Source: Uloborus plumipes | Lineage: Eukaryota > Arthropoda > Arachnida > Araneae > Uloboridae | Assembly: GCA_038373865.1 (NCBI GenBank) | Contig: JAXGGA010004642.1 | Span: forward strand, 1 to 64,000 | Reading direction: 5' to 3' | DNA: 64,000 bases | In this document: piece by piece, positions 1 to 10,877 of the stretch | Layout of the letters: every line of letters starts with the position of its first letter | Position numbering within the stretch: position 1 is the stretch's first letter | Translations under genes and position numbers: made by a program | The notes under the pieces: generated by a model | Database searches by the model: none | Seen by the model: the letters and a program-made list of their open reading frames with translations, nothing else | Told to the model about the DNA's origin: nothing

Positions 1-54
1 TCACAACGTTAATAACCATTTTACAACCTTTAAAAACGAAGTGTGCTACTTGGG
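1..54 (-). mobile_element. Partial small inverted-repeat element (CCCAAGTAGCACA ends)
   Basis: The first 54 bases are the reverse complement, with only a few differences, of the left part of the 97-bp element at 42575-42671. The piece ends at the terminal motif (TGTGCTACTTGGG on the plus strand), so the window opens inside a second copy whose other end lies outside. No coding capacity. It abuts the ACTGTAAA-type element that starts at about position 55. Confidence 0.7.
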
Positions 55-585
55 AATTAACACTAAAATTAGCAATATTACTATAAAATTTACTGTTTTA
101 TACTGTAAGACAGCAGTATAATACTGGCAGCAGAGGTTCCAGTTTAAACTGTAAAAGCACAGTATTAAACTTTAAAACTAACTATTTTACAATTAACACT
201 GTAAAATTAGCAATATTACTATAAAATTTGCTGTATTATACTGTAAAACAGCAGTATAAAAATGTCAGCAGAGGCTCCAGTTTAAAACTTTAAAAGCACA
301 GTACTAAACTTTAAAACTAGCTATTTTACAATTAACACTGTAAAATTAGCAATATTACTATAAAATTTGCTGTATTATACTGTAAAACAGCAGTATAATA
401 CTGTCAGCAGTAGTTCCAGTTTAAAACTCTAAAATGCATAGTAATAAACTGAAACTAGCAATTTTACAGTTTATTTCTGTAAATTAGCAATTTACAGTTT
501 ACTACTGCAAAATATTAATTTTACAGTTTATTACTGTAAACTTATCTGTATTATCCTGTAAAAACAACATCTACTTGTCACAGTG
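55..585. mobile_element. ACTGTAAA-family MITE, expanded copy with three internal tandem units
   Basis: A non-autonomous element rich in ACTGTAAAA and TTTTACAGT, recognised by the phrase GCAGCAGAGGTTCCAGTTT. That phrase recurs at 128, 266 and 405, a tandem period of about 138 bp, so this copy has expanded internally. It ends in CAGTG at 581-585, like other copies at 14697-14922, 29209-29558, 39948-40305, 41527-41708 and 47890-48200. The alternating CTGTAAAA and TTTTACAG stretches allow extensive self-pairing. No transposase is encoded. Superfamily is uncertain; the CACTG...CAGTG termini do not decide it and no convincing target duplication was found. Confidence 0.75.
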
Positions 586-2732
586 TATACTATTTTTTCT
601 AGTGTATTCTTGCTTTGTGTTTTTTCTTGCGAACGGAAATGTAGCTTCTGTTTTATTTGAATTGTTATTTTGCTCTAACAATAGTTTTTTAATGAATAAT
701 ATGGGTCCAAACACAATTGATGTTACGCATCGAGGGAAAAGGGGAGGGTGAAATTGGCAACAAGAGAGAAAGAGCAGGGTCAGGCGGGGGGGGGGTAGCA
801 AAGAGGTGACGTCACACATTTTGGTTGAAATAAAAGCACCTAAAATTGTCAGATTTAAGTTTCACTATTGTTAAAATCTACAATTTTAACATTTAGTAAC
901 AATTTTTCCTTTGAGGTGGCGCCACATGTTGGCGGCAAATTCAGTTTTTGAGAAGAGTCTAAGATCTGAGTCATCACGAATCTTCCTTGTTGTATTACCT
1001 TATTTGGTAATGGAAATGAAAAGCCTCAACCATTGGCTAAGAAGTTAGCGTCCTTTCGGACATCCGTTCAAAAAATAAGCGTCTGGCCATTAATCTTCTC
1101 TAGACAAACGTAGCAGCAGAATGGAGAAAAAGGTGATGCGGCGTATAAGAATCTCAAAGAAAATTCGTTGGCGTTTTACGCACAAAAAACGAAAAAAAAG
1201 ATGTCGATAATTTAGAAGGAAGATGTTCCTCAATTAATATAATTATTCAAGATTTCAAAATTGAACGTATGTTATTCTTTTCTGCAAACTAATCAAGATC
1301 ATAATATCGTTGTATTAACCTAAAATGTGCCATGCTATACTCTTCAATGTTCCTGCCGTCCAAATAGAACTGTTACCTAAAGATGCAGTTTATTCATAAA
1401 TGAAATGAAAATGAACAATTTGTGCATCCGGATTGCTGATATTGCCTGCAATGAAGTTATGAACCGACAACAAAGGCTATAACCCTGAACCCTTTTGCAA
1501 GAAAGTGAAACACCATTTTGGTAACGTCGAAATTCAAAATTTACCAGTGCCTTATCAAATGAAGTCATCCGTCATCAAATTTTATCAGTGCCTGCAAGTG
1601 AATTCATTCGTCATTTCGTGAACAATCATAATAGTGGTGCTGAAAACCAGTTAATATTCGAACAGTGTGCCATCATTACTTACGAGAAAGACGGAGCAGT
1701 AGAGAAACTTTCGCACCTTAATATTTACTGAATATAACGATTGAAGAGGGAGCCGTCGACTCTCTCCTTCTAAACAAAATTTTCGAATATGAAGTTACAT
1801 TCTAAGTAAGATACATTTTGCAATTTAAGGTATATTTGAGATGGTTTGTGCATTTGATTATTTTAATATTCTGGTATTATGAATGATATTTATTTATTTA
1901 ATTGGATAAAATTGAAACTTATGGAAAAATAAAGAATAATTGATTTTAGTATATTAGATATGATTCATAGACTCAAAGTAAGTTTATATTTTTAATTCAG
2001 GGATTTAAATTCCCATTTTTTTAATTTAATATTGCAATGCAATGTACTGAGCCATTATACGGTCATGATTAATTTGTTAAGTCATTAACGTTAGTAAAAT
2101 GAAGTTTTTAAATATTTAATTATTTGAAGCGCCATTTTACATCATTCATTCACGCAATTTTACAACTATGTTTATTTTTTCATATAATTTTTCATCTTAC
2201 ATTTATACTCTCCAAAAGAAAAAAAAAAAAAGATTTTTTCTAATGGTTTTATTTTCTATTCTCGCGGATTGTTTATTGCTTTGAGAAATATCAGTGCTTC
2301 TTAGAATTCGGACCCAGTTAAAAATACATATAATTAGGTATTTCCTTTTTCAAGAAATAATATTATGAATAGTTTCACGAAATTTCATCAATATTAAAAA
2401 AGAGGGGAAATGCAGATAAAGCGAAAGTAAATGTCAGTTCATCTTTGATTTCTACTCACTTCTAATTTGAAGCAATTGATATAAGCGGTACTATGGCCAG
2501 AGCAGAAGTGCTAAGACAGAAATTGCTACTGTGACTGTCAACAAATGTTATAATACACGAACTATGGCACTTTGTCACCCAAACGCGGGAGGATGGTCAA
2601 AAATATTGAAACGAAGTTGGACGTCATTTATGGACAGCTAGTAGTTCCAAACTCAAGACTAGTGTTTGCCGCAGAATACAATTATGCATGTATTACACAA
2701 GTACAGGCTATTTGAAGTTCAGGACAAAAGTA
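586..2732. other. Unassigned AT-rich stretch
   Basis: No gene or complete repeat is recognisable. It holds a G-run near 786-796, a very basic 29-codon frame at 1122-1211 that I do not consider a gene, and an imperfect 45-bp direct duplication around 1547-1610 (CAGTGCCT...TCATTCGTCAT type). Confidence 0.5.
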
Positions 2733-3136
2733 CAGTACACTCTCGATTATTCGTGAAATTGGGGGATAAAGAAAATTGCGGATAATCCGAAAAAAGCATA
2801 AAATAAGGGGTAGAAAGAAGATGAAAAATGTCTTTTGCCTTAGAAATAATCGCGTTACACTTAAAAACGTGATATGTAGAAACAGTGGCGATAGGTACAG
2901 CATAAAAAATTATTTGTATTTGAGGTTCTCATGCATATAAAATCTATAAAGAAGTGGTATTTACGATAACGCCCAGGTAAAATAATTGATTGGATGAAGT
3001 ACACCGTACTCTTAGGTAAGAAATGTTAAGGGAAAAAAAAGAAAAAGCAAACTTTAAATTCGTGATTTTTCGAAAAAATCAGTTAATTGTGTTTGCTTCT
3101 TTTCCGAGACCCTCGCGGATAATCGAAAGTTTACTG
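2733..3136. mobile_element. pogo/Tigger-like non-autonomous element
   Basis: A 404-bp element bounded by terminal inverted repeats. The left end is CAGTACACTCTCGATTAT; the right end read inward is CAGTAAACTTTCGATTAT. Each end is flanked by the dinucleotide TA (2731-2732 and 3137-3138), the target duplication of the Tc1/mariner/pogo group. The TCGATTATCCG-like end is typical of Tigger/pogo elements, and an internal GCGGATAATCCG at about 2778 repeats it. No transposase is present. Confidence 0.7.
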
Positions 3137-3138
3137 TA

Positions 3139-3505
3139 CAGGTAGAACTTAAAGCAAGGCTGAAGAAATTCGAACTATCGCTACTTTACAGAGGAGAGCA
3201 AAAACGTTTGTCTGGTGAATACAAGTTATTATAAAAGACTTTTTTAACGTTGTTAGGGCTCGTTGCAGAATACGGTTTTGCATAGAATGCAGAAATATCA
3301 TGAAAATTGCCACTTTTGCACTTATAATTACTCCCGTTTTAAGGTGCAGAATTAAACTGTAGTAATAATAAAACTGTAGAGTCATAATTTTTTTAAGGAC
3401 CAAGACAAACTATTTCTCAGAGTTTTTCAGGAAATCTTAGTGTTATGGGGCTTCTAAAAACTTCTAGCCACCAACATATTTTTTGGACAAGTACATTCCT
3501 AAACG
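3139..3505. other. Unassigned spacer
   Basis: AT-rich sequence between two TA-flanked elements. I see no repeat or open frame worth naming. Confidence 0.4.
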
Positions 3506-3507
3506 TA

Positions 3508-4799
3508 CCGTAAAATGGGGTGAATCGGAACACTTTTCAGGTTTGATTATAAAAAAAGCAGTTAAAAGATTTTTTTTAAATTTGATTTTTTAGGTATAAA
3601 CTTCGGTCTTGCTTTACTTTTGATATTCCAAGCAAAGACAAAACATTTTGAACTATTATTTTTTAAATATATAGGAAAATATGGGTGTTCCGAATCACCC
3701 CGCTGATAGGGGTCAATCGGAACACATGTTAAAATTTTTATTTTTTTCACCTAAACCTGTAATAGGTTTTACAAACATGAGTAATATTGATGGGGGAGAA
3801 TAAGAACAGGTAATTACTGTCAAATAAATGTATAATTTCAATACCAGTAAACGCTTATAATTTGTCAAAATCCGAAAATAATTTTGAACTAATGAAAAAT
3901 TAAAATCAATTTAAAAAAAGTGCATTTGAGTTGAAAAGCACAGATTTAATATAAACTGAAGTCACTTATGTCGGCCACAAAAATGATTTTGTTCTTAAAA
4001 CGAGCAATTGTGGTTTGACTTAAGTTTTTCATAGCATCTCCTGGGATGAACTCTGAATTTTCTTTAGTTTCTTAAACTCTCTGGGTTTCGGGGATTGTCC
4101 TGAAAGATTTTTTCGCTTATTCATCACTGTCTGTGTGCTGGACTTTTACTACATAAAGTCTATGTAACTTTCTCCCTCGTATTTTAAGTAAAAAGAAGTC
4201 TCCTGGAGAAAAAATCTTTTGAAATCTGCAACTTTTTGTCATTCTAAGATCTAGTTGCTCACGAGAAGGGATAAACAGTAATAAATCCTTGTCCTTGTCT
4301 TGATTAGAGGATTAGAGGTTAGAATCTTGATTTTTTAAACAGTTTCCTTCAAATAAGTTTGAATTTTAACAACAGAAGCAAGTGTTCCGATTCACCCCGC
4401 AAATTTTTTTCCTATGTCATTTTTCAGAATTCTTCATTTTTATGACACAATTTATAAAAAATGTAAATTCTAATGTGGTATTCTGTTGTTCAGATACATG
4501 TATAATTGAAACATACCACTCTTAGTTTTTAAATATAAGAAGATTTGTTCTTGCATATGAAGTTTTGCAGTCTATGAAAATGTGATGTTTTCTAGCATTC
4601 CACGTGCAGCCCTCCTTAAAAGCCAGTAGCGTTGCCAGATTGACAAAAGAATTTTTTTCCTACTTCCTATGATCTTACCTTTCTATAAAAAAAATAATGA
4701 CGAAAAATACCCAATAGTATATTTATGAAGAATTTCTTTGTACGGTCGGGAAGTTTTGTTCCGATTGACCCCGCTGTTCCTATACACCCTATTTTACGG
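3508..4799. mobile_element. TA-flanked element A with a repeated GGGGTGAATCGGAACAC motif
   Basis: A 1292-bp element. The left end CCGTAAAATGGGGTG and the right end read inward, CCGTAAAATAGGGTG, form terminal inverted repeats flanked by TA at 3506-3507 and 4800-4801. Inside, a motif close to GGGGTGAATCGGAACAC occurs at 3517-3533 (+), 3685-3701 (-), 3709-3725 (+), 4382-4398 (-) and 4757-4772 (-), with a degenerate sixth copy inside the right terminus (4774-4799). The motif is joined to the terminus on the left and clusters near both ends. No transposase frame survives. A TA target suggests the Tc1/mariner/pogo group, but the superfamily is not proven. Confidence 0.75.
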
Positions 4800-4801
4800 T
4801 A

Positions 4802-5453
4802 CACGATAAATTTTGTCGGTTGCGCTCCCTAAATCACATTCTCAACATCCTCTTCCTCTTAGACATGCTTCATGCATGTTACGAATATTATCTCACGAGA
4901 TATTTCAACCCCAAACCCACGCCGTTTCATTCCTTTCTTCACTTTATATACCCATCCCCCTACGAGCATTGTATTTACTCAACACTGTGCCGGGTCGGCA
5001 ACATTTTCACTTAACGAGCCCTCTCCCTTATCTCAAGTATTCCAAAAACCTAATGACGGTAATCAGGAACAATTACCCCCGGAACACTTCCCATTCACCC
5101 CCTTCCCCCTACTTTCGGTGGGGGCGTGCACTGTTAGAAGTGTGAAATTAGGAAAGTTTACTGCGGGGCTTTATTTCTGTTTCTCGAAGGCTCCAAATAA
5201 AAAGTAAATATTTTCCCTCTTTCGCTCGAGAAGTCTAAATTGGGAGCTTTATATTACTGTAACTCTTTTATTAGAAAAGATAAAAATATCTACCGTTGAA
5301 TGATGTTTTGAAGTGGGATTTTAATTTGCGCTTGTTATCACAGAGGAAGTTTTATTTTGGTTTATCAGTGTGATGTGTCAAAGAATCTTTGTGATGTTTT
5401 GAATACGTTTTTAGCTTAAAAAAATTATTAATCCCAATAATTATATTTTTGTA
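4802..5453. other. Unassigned stretch, CT- and GC-richer in its first 400 bp
   Basis: About 4810-5200 is pyrimidine-rich on the plus strand and noticeably richer in G+C than its surroundings, with a TATATA-like sequence near 4945. Open frames of around 110 codons occur in two overlapping phases, which argues for base composition rather than coding. It may be a decayed repeat or non-coding regulatory DNA; I cannot say which. Confidence 0.35.
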
Positions 5454-5455
5454 TA

Positions 5456-6106
5456 CAGGGTGTCCACTCCAATCGTGGACCAATAGCTAATTTCTAAACC
5501 GTTAAAGATAAGCATATGGTTTATTTAGGAAAAAATCTCCAAATTACGAAAGGAATTTTTGGTCTATTCAATGTTTTTCAAAAAATCAAATTTTGAAAGA
5601 GTTACGAAATTTAAATTTTTATACAGCCCCTCAGTCCTATCAATCATATTTAGTAAAACATTCTTGACACTGTAACGTTTAAAACTAAAAAAAAATCACT
5701 CTTCTACCACAAAAATTGACCGAGTTATGACGTTTTGAAAAATCAAGATTTTGCATTATTTCATGACGTCATCGAGAGATCGCTTAAGGGACCGTATGCG
5801 AAATCCTTCAAAATCTTGATTTTTCAAAACGTCATAACTCGGTCAATTTTTGTGGTAGAAGAGTGATTTTTTTTTAGTTTTAAACGTTACAGTGTCAAGA
5901 ATGTTTTACTAAATATGATTGATAGGACTGGGGGGCTGTATAAAAATTTAAATTTCGTAACTCTTTCAAAATTTGATTTTTTGAAAAACATTGAATGGAC
6001 CCAAAATTCCTTTCGTAATTTGGAGATTTTTTCCTAAATAAACTCTATGCTTATCTCTAACGGTTTAGAAATTAGCTATTGGTCCACGATTGGAGTGGAC
6101 ACCCTG
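5456..6106. mobile_element. 650-bp foldback (snapback) element, copy 1
   Basis: An almost perfect inverted repeat: left arm 5456-5752 and right arm 5810-6106, 297 bp each, around a 57-bp spacer. It begins CAGGGTGTCCACTCCAATCG and ends with the complement, flanked by TA (5454-5455 and 6107-6108), as expected for a Tc1/mariner-type insertion. The spacer contains TGACGTCA at 5764-5771. A transcript through it would fold into a hairpin of nearly 300 bp, a natural substrate for Dicer. Open frames in the arms are by-products of the repeat. Confidence 0.9.
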
Positions 6107-6108
6107 TA

Positions 6109-7807
6109 TATGTATGAGTACAAGTTTATCAAATAATAAAGGGAATTTATGACTTTGTTAATTAATGAATTTCTTGGACAATTTTTGTTTAACTGTTTGA
6201 CGAATGCAAGTTTTGCTGTAGGACAAAAAATTGAAAGTAAAAAAGGACTTAAAAAAAGTATACATTTTTTTTCTTTTAACGTTTGTTTTTTGCTGATTAG
6301 TATTCTCATGCATCAATAACAGAGAAAAAAATATAATTTATTGGGTGAAGTCACTCAATATGATGGTTCTTCTGAATATAGGCAGCTGTAACTTTTTTAT
6401 ACGTGCATTTGACTTCTAAGGAAAATATTGGAGCTAGTTGAGTAAAAGTTGGTGCTTTAGTTGTGATCAGGAACAGAGGTGCTAGCTGCAGTTGCGAAGG
6501 TTATAAGTGTTTGCTTCTTTTACAATTAAAAAAAAAAAAACTCTTAATATTACAGTAATCAAATAGCATCGCTTTCATACTTTGAAAATTAAGTATTTAA
6601 AGATTATTATAATTTCTTCTGTGTCAACGTTAAGTACTTATTTTTTCAGTATTTATTCTATTTCAAGTATACTTAATGTATGCAATTAAATATAAAAATC
6701 AGATTATAGAAGTAAGCAATACAGATTAGGCACAATATCGAGCAAAGTACTAATGTCAAACTTTCTCTTTCCGAATTTTTTTATACTCTGGATTTTCCAA
6801 TACACAAGTTACAGAATCCACGGTCCGTTCAAAAATCTAGATTTGCTCATCTTTCACTTTTTTTTTTTTGGCTCATCCTGTCAATATCTTGACTCTGCGC
6901 CTTACTTTGGGCATTTTTGCAACTAGTATTGTCTGATTTTCTTCTGTAAAACTTTCCGCGTATTTCCTCATGCGTCCAGGACTTCTCTGATCTTACCAAA
7001 ATAGGGGTGATGAGTAAGATAACAAATAAGGGGAAGAATAATAAGAAGCATTTTGAGCCGTATTAAACAACGTAGAACGATGCTAATTTCAAATACATAG
7101 TTTAGTTAAATGTGCAAAAGTATAGCACATAAAGTTTTAAATTGAGAACTTCGGAAAGTTCCCCCGCACAACCTATCACCCTTTTTTTAGTGGAATTGTT
7201 CACGAGTGCTAAGCGACTGCCCTGCTTTTATCTGTTAACAAAATTCTAGAGATGCTTTTTTTTTCTTTAGAGGAGGGGTTGGAATCTAATGGATCTTAAA
7301 CGTAAGTGGATCTGCACATATGTGACTCTCTCACAAAATGCTTGAAATGTTTTTTCGTCAAAAAATTCTTAATTTTCCGTTTCCTTTTTAGGAAGAGTTA
7401 GCAAAAAACAGGGGGAGGGGAGAAAGAAAGAAAAACGACGGTCCCATACACTGTTTCCATTTTCTTAATAACAGTTAAGAACTGCACATAGTGCTTCAAT
7501 TCCATTTACAGAACATGTTTAGGAAAGATGTATAAAAGCCCAGAACATTAATCTTTTAAATGTACACTACATACTTGAAAGAAACATATTTCAGTCTTTA
7601 AAAAAACCTCGTTGAAATAAAGTCCTCATCGCATTTTTTTTTTCTTAAGTAGAGCTCAAAATGTTCAAAATGTCGATCACTTATAAATTAAATCAAATTT
7701 TCGGATTATTGAAAAATTACACATTACACTTCAGGGTCCCTCGGATCTATCGCATATGTGTTTTACCGGGGGACGAGACATAACAGTGCCAGTAGAATAA
7801 GATATTT
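6109..7807. other. Unassigned AT-rich stretch
   Basis: Contains only homopolymer runs (for example A-run near 6529-6540 and T-run near 6860) and short frames. No repeat boundary or gene is evident. Confidence 0.4.
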
Positions 7808-8064
7808 TTAAAATGATAATTTTAAAAATGCACATAGACATTTGGTGTATTTAATGCTGAGATGAAGATGATGATGTCGTGTCCATGGAATGAGCGAAAT
7901 ATTGTCAAAGGTTCGAAGGACCGCACCCGCCAGCACCCCCTCAGGGTTGTAAAGGGCTTCTTGCAGCATATCTCGATCTGGCAGCAAGTCGAGTTTCAAG
8001 ATAGCTGCAGTAATGTTTGGGCATTCAAAAATGTGTCTTGGTGTCAGCTCTTGCAGCTCTTCGG
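7808..8064 (-). pseudogene. LINE relic, C-terminal end of the reverse transcriptase ORF
   Basis: Read on the minus strand from 8064 downward this translates to a segment ending in HIFECP, then a leucine-rich stretch and a tail with NPEGVLAGAVLRTFDN near 7900. In LINE-type ORF2 proteins the C-terminus carries a CCHC knuckle (CxxC...HxxxC); here the H and last C are seen as HIFEC, while the CxxC half (CKSC) lies across the hAT insertion at 9571-9582. It is the 3' continuation of the RNase H relic at 9563-10037. The phase does not match perfectly across the insertion, so the ORF was already broken or broke later. The reading runs into an extended hydrophobic tail stopping at 7808. Confidence 0.75.
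8057..8064. repeat. Left 8-bp target duplication CTCTTCGG of the hAT element
   Basis: CTCTTCGG at 8057-8064 is repeated exactly at 9563-9570. The two copies flank the CAG-ended element at 8065-9562, the 8-bp duplication expected of hAT transposition. Confidence 0.85.
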
Positions 8065-9562
8065 CAGTGCCGGACTGGCTATGTGGGAATTTGGGAAAAT
8101 GCCAGAAGGGCCGGTCTTTTCCTGGGCCAAAAAGGGCTGGCCCATATAAACCAGATTTTTTTTAATAAAAAAAAGTGATTTCCATAAAACTACCAAATAC
8201 AAGGCCGCCGAGACGGCAGGAGCAAAATTTCTAGAGTTCGACTGCAGAAAGGAAGCGGGCCATCTATTTCTAAAGGACCGCCAAAGCAAAAAAACGAGCT
8301 GATGAACTTTAACGCGAGTATTTCAACAATCTACTGTAGATGTACTTCTGAATGACCAGCAGTTTAGGTCAATTGTCTGTTAGATGCTTATCATTAGAAG
8401 GGTTCGTAGCCATCATGTGCGTGGTTCTCTTTTGTGCTTATTAGTTAGCAAAAAGGATGCGAAGTCTTGTGCCATCTCTTGCCACCTGCTAGCCCCGGGT
8501 GTAATGAATGTAATACAAGACGTTCGTCAGGGAAGACAGTTCTTCATCGTTCAGACGCCCTTCTTGGGGTAAACACTTGACGACACATTTACATTTTTCA
8601 TTTTTTTATTAACAATGTTATTATAAAAATCTCTTCAAAATGGGGACAAAAACGTAGGCCTCTGGAATACGCTTTAAATAGATAAGAAGTTAAAATACAG
8701 TCAACAGGGTTTAAAATTTTATACTGAATACTAAGATTAAATTTTTGGAGCTATCAATTTGAAAAATTGCCGATCCTCTAAACGTACCAAAAGATAAACT
8801 ACAATACAATTGCGGTTTTTTTTTTTTTTCAAAATATTTTTCGGTTTTATCCCCCTCATCTCTTTGCCCATATATCATCAAGGGCCTTCCAAAACTGCTC
8901 GTTTAGAGCTAAAATTTCGAAAACGAATTTTCGAGAGAGTGTCTCCGATCCCATTCTCCCTATCATAATCGGAGATGATTAGATTTTCGCTTTTAAGATT
9001 TCAATTTCGAAAAAGGTCTCTCCCTGGAACCTCATTTAAATTACCAAAGATTGTCTAAATTGCATTTTTAAGAAGATCAATTCGAAAATTTTTCTCGAAT
9101 CCTCGTCCCCTGAATTTTACCAAAGATCGTCTAAAACTGCATTTTTCAAACTACAATTTAAAAAAAATTCCCAGGGAGGACCGCCTGGACCCCCTTTTCT
9201 ATACTATTAATTGATGTATAACAGATGCCCTTTACAAATTTCGATTTGGAAAACGGAAAGTTGAGTACCCCCCTCGAATTTCCTTTTTCCCCCCAACATT
9301 TTCGAAGATTAGTTTTAAAATACATTTTTAAAACTGCAAAATTCGATTTGAGTAATAAATACACTCGCGATTAAACATATATCAAATTGCATTCTGCTAC
9401 TGCCCTCAGTGTGGTCTCAGTAAATAAATTTCAAAATTGTTTGGGTATAATAATTTGGAGAAGTTCGTGATTTTAGCTCATCGGCAGACACTCCCCCCCT
9501 CCCACCAGGGCTGCATCTGAAAAAATATGCCAGGGCTGAATTTTCATCCCAGTCCGTCTCTG
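8065..9562. mobile_element. Non-autonomous hAT element inserted in a LINE
   Basis: A 1498-bp insertion whose ends read CAGTGCCGGACTGG and, inward from the right, CAGAGACGGACTGG. It is flanked by the exact 8-bp duplication CTCTTCGG, the signature of the hAT superfamily. It interrupts the LINE ORF within the zinc-knuckle coding region. No hAT transposase (no recognisable DDE or dimerisation domain) is present. The sub-terminal part at 8880-9200 consists of about four degenerate direct repeats of 75-90 bp, each with a phrase like CTAAAACTGCATTTTT followed by TTCGAAAA and a C- or G-rich piece. The open frame on the minus strand near its left end (8044-8289) reads through the terminus and is not a gene. 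Confidence 0.88.
8880..9200. repeat. Degenerate ~78-bp direct repeats inside the hAT element
   Basis: Successive units begin near 8880 (AAGGGCCTTCCAAAACTGC), 8966, 9043 (CAAAGATTGTCTAAATTGC) and 9120 (CAAAGATCGTCTAAAACTGC). Each continues with a TTTCGAAAA-type stretch and a C/G-rich end. Such internal arrays are common in arthropod hAT derivatives. Confidence 0.6.
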
Positions 9563-10037
9563 CTCTTCGGGCAGCTCTTGCAGTAAGGATAAGTCCTTGT
9601 CCCGTTTGAAGCATCTTCATTCCCTTCTAATGCTCCGTTCTGAGTCGGGCGAGTGCGGTTGTGATGTCTCTAGAAAAGTCAAAGTTGGTTATCAGAGGTG
9701 AGGACTGGCTTATTAATTTGCATCCAGCCACATCATTCGCATCTGCAAGTGTAATGGTGAAAAGATGTTGGTCAAGAGTACGTGCCTCTTTAGCCAGGGC
9801 ATCCTCACACTCATTTACTTCGATGCCTACATGTGCGGGTATCCACTGCAGCACACAAGATTTCCCTTTGCTATGCATCCGATTGAGCGAGTTGTTTATA
9901 TTGGAGGTGATGTTAGTCTTTCCCTTTCGGATGACCTCTAGGTCTGATTTAGAGTCTGAGAAAACAACCAGTCCCTCAGCTAGATCTACAGCTTGAGAAT
10001 TAGTCAAGTAAAAAGTTATATCTTCCTTGATTGCCAC
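9563..10037 (-). pseudogene. LINE relic, RNase H domain of the reverse transcriptase ORF
   Basis: A 136-residue minus-strand frame (10037 down to 9627) with the hallmarks of a LINE-encoded RNase H: EPVAIKE (catalytic Glu), FSDSKSDLEVI (second catalytic Asp), LQWIPAHVGIEVNE, then CEDALAKEA (last catalytic Asp). The first strand, which normally carries YTDGS with the first catalytic Asp, is missing; the preceding 50 bp (10038-10087) do not encode it. A stop interrupts after LRTEH, and beyond it another phase encodes CKSC (9571-9582), the first half of the C-terminal zinc knuckle. Enzyme inactive. In life this domain removes the RNA strand of the cDNA hybrid in some LINE clades (Jockey, I, R1 and relatives). 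Confidence 0.85.
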
Positions 10038-10087
10038 GGGTTCGCTGGTGAAAATGGAGGAAATTAATCCTGTGTTAATTTTAAGAT

Positions 10088-10497
10088 TTAATTTTTCACC
10101 GTAGCTAGGTTCTCGTGTGAAAGTCTTTCCATAGTTTTAAGGATCTTTTGTTTGAGTAGCATGGGATCTTCTTTTTTCGAGCATGGTTGGAGCAAGCTCA
10201 AATGAATGGTAGTGTTTGGTGGAGGTGTTCTTGGAAAAAGAGGTTCCAGTAAGCAATCAGGTGATGAGTGCTCCAGATGAGTCTGTCTTCTAATATCTCT
10301 ATCTAACTGAAGAGTTGATAATCTTTTAAGCCTTGTCGAAGTTTTTTTGTTATTAAAAACTCTGGTAGAGATATGATCGTTGTTGCTGCTGCGGAGTTTA
10401 TTTGTGAATTTGACAGCGGCGAGATTGCGAATGCTGAGATAAACCACTGATACAATATAAGCTGATATTTTGCATATGCTGCTTTTATATTTTTCAT
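10088..10497 (-). pseudogene. LINE relic, region between reverse transcriptase and RNase H
   Basis: A 119-codon minus-strand frame from 10447 to 10088, with an overlapping partial frame to 10497. It contains TRLKRLSTLQLDRDI and LLEPLFPRTPPP, and ends in LATVKN at a stop. From memory this matches the linker that follows the RT thumb and precedes RNase H in arachnid LINE proteins. The catalytic RT motif (FxDD) is not present, so the element is 5'-truncated near 10500, as is usual for LINE copies. It is followed by the RNase H relic at 9563-10037 after a short damaged gap. Confidence 0.7.
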
Positions 10498-10877
10498 ACC
10501 CCCTCCCTTTTTTTACTTACAAAACCTAAAAATGATTACTAAAGGCTTTTGATTTTGTTTGTAAAATTCACCGATCATCTTATTTTCTTTGAAAATAAAT
10601 ATATACTAGTAAAATATGAAATCCAAAGTAAAATGAGCAAACCTGCAATAAAACTTTTGTCGGTTATTTTTGTTTTAAAAGCTCAATTAATTTGCATTGA
10701 AATGGATTGCTTATAACCACAAAGCACGTTTCTACGATTTATAGTTAATTTCGGAAGTCTGTACTTTATCTTTTATCAATCTTAATTTCATCTTCATTCA
10801 ACATCTAAAAATTATTATTTTGTGCAAATTTTGGTGAATGCACTTTTAATGATTAGCTCTGCGGCTAACTGCACTAT
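10498..10877. other. Unassigned spacer
   Basis: AT-rich sequence between the truncated LINE and a tandem repeat. Nothing recognisable. Confidence 0.4.

Noticed and set aside
1122..1211. A 29-codon very basic frame (MEKKVMRRIRISKK...)
   Set aside because: Too short, ends in A-rich sequence that encodes Lys by default, no supporting context.
4813..5207. Overlapping 110- and 111-codon frames
   Set aside because: Two phases are open at once over a pyrimidine-rich stretch, one without an ATG, and there is no recognisable motif; composition explains them.
8044..8289. An 81-codon minus-strand frame
   Set aside because: It reads through the hAT terminus into LINE sequence; it is a chance frame over an insertion junction.
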